NCBI GenBank assembly: GCA_018350325.1
Contig: JAEVLN010000009.1
Location: 2,377,388-2,441,387, forward strand
DNA length: 64,000 nt
Source: Globodera rostochiensis
Taxonomy: Eukaryota; Nematoda; Chromadorea; Rhabditida; Heteroderidae
Direction: 5' to 3'
Shown: piece after piece, positions 58,731 to 64,000 of the stretch
Layout of the letters: each line of letters begins with the position of its first letter
Numbering within the stretch: position 1 is the first letter of the stretch
Program-made: the position numbers and the translations under genes
Notes under the pieces: model-generated
Seen by the model: the letters and a program-made list of their open reading frames with translations, nothing else
The model's database searches: none
Told to the model about the DNA's origin: nothing

Positions 58731-61200
58731 TGCATGCTTTAACAAACTAAACACAAAAATATTAAAATTCACTAGATATAATATTTTATTGAGATAAAAT
58801 GGCTCGACAGAAGGTAATGAGAATAAAGAGATCGATGTAACCCGTGGACAACGAATTAAAATGCTATACATAACAAAATTCAAATCTTAATTCAATGATT
58901 GAAAAATCAAAATAATTTTCAAACCAAAAATGTAAAGAACATATTACAATCGCCTACAGAGAACATTTAAAAAATAATCTATTAAATCTCCAAAATATAT
59001 TGTAATATCTACGTTAAATAACATGATTATTGAAAAGCAATTTCATTAATATTATAACATAAAATTAACCAAACCAATATCGCCAAACATTAAAAAATCT
59101 TGTGGTTAAATTAAACTATTACGATTGATAACAATAATTAAGAAGCAAGAATATAAGAAATTTCTCTATGGTCCCCCAGAGATGTTACGAAAATTCGATT
59201 GCTATGCGCGCTGTCCGATTGGTACATTTACAAAAAAAATTAAATATTTATTTATTTGAAAAATAGCAAAAAGATTGATAAAATTAAAAATCACAAGAAA
59301 ATACAAAAATATCTAAAATATAAATAAACATTTATTGGCTACATTTATTTTGAGCGCCGATTATAGTTTCTGTTGGTATTAATTCAAAGCTTTATGTCCT
59401 GAGGATGATCTTGCCCTGAAAAAAATGGCCCAGAAGACTTCGTACTTTTAAATTGAATTTTCGATTCAACTTTAATTTGGGATTTATCTTTCCATTCAAA
59501 TTTTTTTATATATTGGCTTAAGATTTGGTAATTTAGAATGCTATTAAGTTGTAATACATTAAACATTGTATTTAAAATACAATATCAATTTTAAATTTAT
59601 TTATGTTTAAATTTTAATATATTAGTAAATATCTTAAAATACGATATTTATATAGCAACATTTGATTTCAAAGATATTTTTGTTGTTTAATATCAATTAT
59701 AATGAAGGCATGTCTTTTTTGGTTAGATTTACAAAATCTTATGACTTTAAACTTGGATGCATCCAATTCTTATTGGATAAACAATAGCGTTTTAAAATAT
59801 TTATAAATTTATCCTTAAGCTAGCATCGTAGCAATGCCTCCAAAAATTTAAAAACTAAAACTATAAATGAATTTCTATCGAAATTTATGTGATTACGTTG
59901 CAACACAAAAACACTTAATTTGGTTAAAGTCTTCATTTGTTTTTATTATACTTCAAACCTTTAACAAATAAATTATAGACCATTAATGTGAACAATAAAT
60001 TTAAATTAAAAAGTAGATTTATTAAATTTATGTATTTATTTGCAAGCATTAGTGCTTAAATATAAGAAGACTGGTAAAGAAGCAAACAGCAAATAAAAAT
60101 ATCGATATTGTTCAAGCAGATTTGAAAAACTCTCTATAAACAACATGGGCTAAAAAATTTAAAAACACTAAATATAAATTAATAATACTATTATTGGCCC
60201 GTAATGGACAACAATGTAATTGGCTGCATCCGGGATCAAATCTTCTTTTTTTAGGTTGAACACATTTGTCATTACGACGAGCATCGCAGCAATGGCTCAA
60301 AAATTTAAAAACTAAACATTCAATTATATATATTGAAATATGACTGTTTTTATAATAAAAGTTTAAAAATGTGTGATAAAAGCTGTTATTATCAAAAATA
60401 TAAGTTAGAATAATTGCAATATAATAAATAAAAATAGCAAAGTAAATCATGTTGTATTTTCTATTTAAAGCAACACACCGTAATTTTTAATGCAAGTTAA
60501 ATAAGAATATTAAAATAACACAAAAAACGAAATAATTATTTAAGAAAAATAATTATATGAAATAATTAGAAACTTTTGGTTGTTGATGTTCTTCTTCACG
60601 TCTAACGTAACAAATGCCAACTATTTCGGCACAAAAAAACAACAGACGAAATTGCTGACCCCAAAGCACCAAAAACTTCAAAAACTCGCACGCACAACAA
60701 GTAAAACCAAAATTTAATAATTTAAGCTGAAAAAAAATTTTTTTAAAAGCTAGCAACTCAGCTACGTAAACATACTACAATATTACTACTTATATTAAAA
60801 GAAACATTAAAATAATGGGATTGAAGTAAAATAAAGGTAATATTTTATTTTTAGCTATAAAAGACATAATTAGATTTTAATTTGTTTTTAAAAAAAATCC
60901 GATAACTAACAAATAAGTGTCAAGCTTAATAGCAAACAAATTTAACCTAATGCGTTAGAACAGCAAACAAACTAAAATTAAACATAATATACAACAAATA
61001 TACATAAAATTTGAAATACAAATAAAAGCAACTATATTTTACAACAACAAAAGATTAAATGTAATTTTCTTGGGTATGAAAAATCGGTTAAAATTAAAAA
61101 GAACAACCCTTTAAAACAATTTATTACTTAAAGGCCGGAAGGAATTAATTAATTTGCAAAAAACTATTAGTAATAAATAATCCTTGAGCTCCCCTAAAGA
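58731..61200. other. A-rich spacer block
   Basis: A-rich. An islet at 59160-59220 reads KFLYGPPEML on the + strand, which recalls an ATPase P-loop start but lacks the GKT that must follow. Islets at 59820-59850 and 60270-60320 share the word GCATCGnAGCAATG plus an AT-rich tail. The 112-codon minus frame at 60112-60450 has a cysteine-rich middle but is mostly AT-coded filler. Confidence 0.35.
60586..60717 (+). other. Islet ORF, 43 aa, unknown
   Basis: A + strand frame from ATG to TAA beginning MFFFTSNVTNANYFG, followed by a basic Lys/Gln/Thr-rich part TPKHQKLQKLARTTSKTK. It has no membrane segment or known motif. The overlapping minus frame (60553-60756) is of similar length, so the coding strand is uncertain. 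Confidence 0.22.
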
Positions 61201-61427
61201 TGGTTTGTTTTCGGTGCCATAAACCGTTCACTCACTCATATTTTTATATTTTACACTTACGATAAAAAAAAATTAGCGAATGTAATTAGAATCACTTTTT
61301 TATATCTATCTGTATATTAGTCTTATTTTCAACGCTTTTATGAGAGGTGGAATATCTCTATAGAAATTTTTATATTTATATATATATATACTTTTTATAT
61401 GAGTAATTTTCATGGGTTTGGAGTGAC

Positions 61428-61445
61428 ACCCCCCCCCCCCCCGGG
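61428..61445. repeat. Run of 14 C followed by GGGG
   Basis: A homopolymer directly before the tandem duplication at 61449. C14-G4 can fold back on itself. Confidence 0.75.
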
Positions 61446-61448
61446 GAT

Positions 61449-61577
61449 AATATCGGTTTTTTCGAATAAAACATTTTTAAACAATCATTTGAAAAAGATG
61501 TGGTTTAAAATCAATATCGGGTTCTTCGAATAAAACATTTTTACAACAATCATTTGAAAATGATGGGTTTAGAAATT
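61449..61577. repeat. Tandem duplication, 64-bp unit, 2 copies
   Basis: Units 61449-61512 and 61513-61577 both begin AATATCGG and share TTCGAATAAAACATTTTTA and CAATCATTTGAAAA with a few differences. Non-coding. Confidence 0.85.
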
Positions 61578-62293
61578 ATTTAGATGATATATTTTTTTTA
61601 TTTTTCAATTAATATTATTGTTTGTATTTTATGTATTTTTTGATTTAAAAAATTTTATTAGTTGATTGGGTTTAAATAATTGTTTTATTTAAATTGGTGA
61701 ATTCAAATCAAGCATTTCGAACAAAACCCCCCTGTACATTGAAGTAGTTTATAATAATTTCTTCGTCCTCCTACTGCTAAATCTTTTCATAAACTTACCT
61801 CTCACATCATTTAAAATTAAATAGATATCAAATTAACATTAGTAAAAAGTTTAAAAGGTTTTAATTGTTAATTTAATTGAACAACATATTTTAAAAATTT
61901 GACTTTACAAACCCTTGTGCTTGCTGTAGTCATTAAATCTTTTGCACCGTGGCGGTGAAGAATCAAATTGTGATCACCAGGATTAGCACGTCGGCATTAA
62001 ATTAGATCATTATAACAGCTTAACGTGTTCATCTTGATATGTTGTTGCATCTATAATTGATTTATTAATTTAATTTAACAGCCTTTATATTTATTGCCAA
62101 GATGTTATAACATGGGTTTAATTTGATGATTTTTATTATTTTCAGTTAATTTTCTCATTTTCAAATTCTTCATTTTATCCATTTATCTTATGGTTCAATT
62201 TTAATTACTTGTAATTTTTAAATTAATTTTTAAAATTTTTAATTGTTTTCATTTCTGGATGCAAATGGGCGAACATCGCGCTTCTTGATGAAT

Positions 62294-62437
62294 ACCCTTC
62301 AGACGGAATCATTTTCTTAAATATTTTCCAATTTTAAATAAATTAAGTTTTAAAGATGCTTTTTTACCCTCCTGACGGAATCTTTTTCTTAAATATTTTC
62401 CAATTTTAAATAAATTAAGTTTTAAAGATGCTTTTTT
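62294..62437. repeat. Tandem duplication, 72-bp unit, 2 copies
   Basis: Units start at 62294 and 62366 and share GACGGAATC and TTCTTAAATATTTTCCAATT. Nearly identical, so recent. Non-coding. Confidence 0.88.
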
Positions 62438-62720
62438 AAGTAGTTTAAGTCAACCATCAATATTTTGATGCATACTAAGCAATCGGCCGTGCCTCCCGGT
62501 ATACACTCGCAATGAGTTCTAAAGTTAAATTATTTAGCTATTTTCTTAATCATTTGTTAACGATTTAATTAGAATATATCAATGGTTAGTCTTTAGGCAC
62601 GAATAATAATTTAGATGATAAAATAGATAAATTTTACATAATTTATTTTATCAATTTTTGTTATCATTACAATAATTTTAAAATATTTTTTAATACTATT
62701 TTAAAAAATTAATTAAATAA

Positions 62721-64000
62721 TGTAATTTACGTGACTGAGGCCGTGAAGACACTCTTAAATTAAAATTCTTATCCAAAAAATGTAATTACTATTGGTAAAA
62801 ACCAATTCTATGCAATTTAAAATAGTATTCTAAAAAATAAAATGGTTTATTAATACTTGCTAATTATTACTAAATCCTAAAGTAAAAGCAATTTTAAAAG
62901 AAACCATTTAGTATATAAGATATAATTTTGCTTAAAAAATAATCACATTGATATGCAAAGTCAAAGCAATATTCTATAGACATAAGCATAATTTAAAAAA
63001 CAAAAGTCAATATAAATTAAACATGATTTTCACACAATGTTTAAAAACCGCTTATTCGAGCTGAGGGGAAAGTATATTGAATTTAATGAAAATTACTATA
63101 TAAAATATTTGATTAAAAAATGCATAAAAAGTTAATTAAAAGAATTATAATTATAATTAAAATCACTTAAAATTTAGCAAAAGCTTTGAAAAAAGATAAA
63201 CTGATCATATTAAACAAATTATAACCAGATAGGAAAAGATTCCAAGAAAACTAAGGTAAAAAAATATATATTTTTGATATCTTTATTCCACAAGTTGGCC
63301 TTATATTTCAAAACCCATTAAAAAGCTTATTTGTTCTAATTTTATCATATACTAAAAAACCGAGTAAAAAGTTTCAAAAGCCTAAAAAACTATTAACAAT
63401 TTTTTTTATCACAATAAAGCTTTATTAATTAATTTAAAAAACAAGAAATTTATCATGGAAATGTTTATCTAATAATAATGATTTAGCGGATCTTAAAAAA
63501 ATTAATATTACTCAATAATTAAAATTACAGATTTAAACATGATAAGAAAAGAATTTGTATTTAATTATATTATAAATTAAAAAAAGCTGAATTCAATTTT
63601 TTTTATTCAATTTGAATAAAAATAAGACAAATTTAAGATTCAGAACACGAAATCAAGAAAGTTAGAATCATTCAGACTTCTCAAAAAACTTGGAAGCATT
63701 AATAATCAAGAATAATATTTTTAAAATTGTATAAATAATTTATAAAATCTAAAATTTTTATCTATTGTAAAGTAGCGCTAGCTAGTATGTTGGTTTAAAC
63801 AAATATTTAAACAAATAAAATGTACATCAAAAAAGTCATTGTGATTCCAAATGCAATAAATGAGTTAAAAGAATGTAAATACGAGTGAAGTTTTGGATGA
63901 CAAAAGACTGCGTGAGTTGTACGCAGAGGCGGTCCATTGGTTGTTTTGACGAAAACGTGCGGCCATATTTTGAAATATAAATAAAATGCAACAAATTAAT
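62721..64000. other. A-rich spacer block
   Basis: A-rich. Bases 62835-62905 repeat 9355-9425 in direct orientation (TTATTAATACTTGCTAATTA). Repeat R2 copy 2 is at 62980-63215. The end of the window (63880-63970) has a small GC islet without a clear frame. Confidence 0.4.
62980..63215 (+). repeat. Dispersed repeat R2, copy 2
   Basis: Direct match to 7660-7900 with scattered indels, more than 55 kb away. Confidence 0.75.

Larger units (their letters stand above)
61201..62720. other. T-rich spacer block
   Basis: T-rich, with two short tandem duplications (listed), a C run at 61428-61441, a minus-strand islet frame at 61868-61996 (NPGDHNLILHRHGAKDL) and a GC islet at 62475-62515. The rest is AT-rich. 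Confidence 0.35.

Noticed and set aside
60112..60450. 112-codon minus-strand frame with a cysteine-rich middle
   Set aside because: Longest frame apart from gag, but most of it is AT-coded Ile/Tyr/Phe filler. The cysteine-rich part is antisense to an equally open + strand islet, and there is no signal peptide cleavage pattern, so a small secreted peptide cannot be supported.
1..64000. Ciliate-type genetic code (TAA/TAG as Gln)
   Set aside because: All four defined genes end in TGA, a CAA/TAA exchange occurs between repeat copies, and TAA precedes the M41 motif. But every Gln in gag, the transposase fragment and the coiled-coil gene is CAA or CAG with no in-frame TAA or TAG, so the standard code fits better.
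1..64000. CRISPR array, bacterial operon, rRNA or riboswitch
   Set aside because: No regularly spaced identical repeats with unique spacers, no ribosome binding sites before long frames, and no rRNA-like conserved stretches were seen.

Overview
The window is non-bacterial, AT-rich DNA (by eye about three quarters A+T or more) with no operon-like gene packing. It looks like repeat-rich, gene-poor sequence of an invertebrate animal. The evidence is a Ty3/gypsy-type LTR retroelement whose gag resembles those common in nematodes and other invertebrates, a Tc1/mariner transposase 3' end, several hAT-like and TA-flanked TIR elements, and one gene fragment with 47-66 nt introns. A nematode is my best guess, but this is inference.

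The whole 64 kb is a patchwork of T-rich and A-rich blocks on the + strand that switch abruptly about twenty times (1-540 A, 541-7640 T, 7641-15390 A, and so on). Dispersed repeats shared between blocks follow this polarity: copies in like blocks are direct, and copies in unlike blocks are inverted. Most of the sequence is therefore probably one broad set of strand-asymmetric DNA, duplicated and inverted many times. Short islets of higher GC (30-150 bp) sit in the blocks. Many carry short open frames on the A-rich strand. Nearly all are unrecognised and individually weak. One, at 54990-55130 (-), contains the unmistakable zinc-protease motif of FtsH/AFG3-type proteases (HEAGH in the context TAYHEAGHAV).

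Young mobile DNA is inserted into this background. At 3037-4311 is a complete but non-autonomous LTR retrotransposon (217-bp LTRs with one mismatch, 5-bp target duplication) in which the first part of gag is joined directly to the proline-rich tail of pol. At 42840-46770 is a nest: an old repeat interrupted by a truncated Tc1/mariner element, which is itself interrupted by a hAT-like element (43200-44121) and a TA-flanked element (44149-44840), with a further hAT-like element (45219-45908) beside it. Others lie at 14265-14891, 21342-21604 and perhaps 11146-11327.

The best cellular gene piece is at 32920-33318 (-): four clean exons of a coiled-coil protein 3' end with a tandemly duplicated exon. 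Tandem repeats lie at 39688-40048, 56894-57077, 61449-61577 and 62294-62437, and unusual G/C homopolymers at 32973, 56913-57035 and 61428. No rRNA, intact tRNA, CRISPR array or complete large gene was found. Block boundaries and repeat edges were judged by eye and are approximate.
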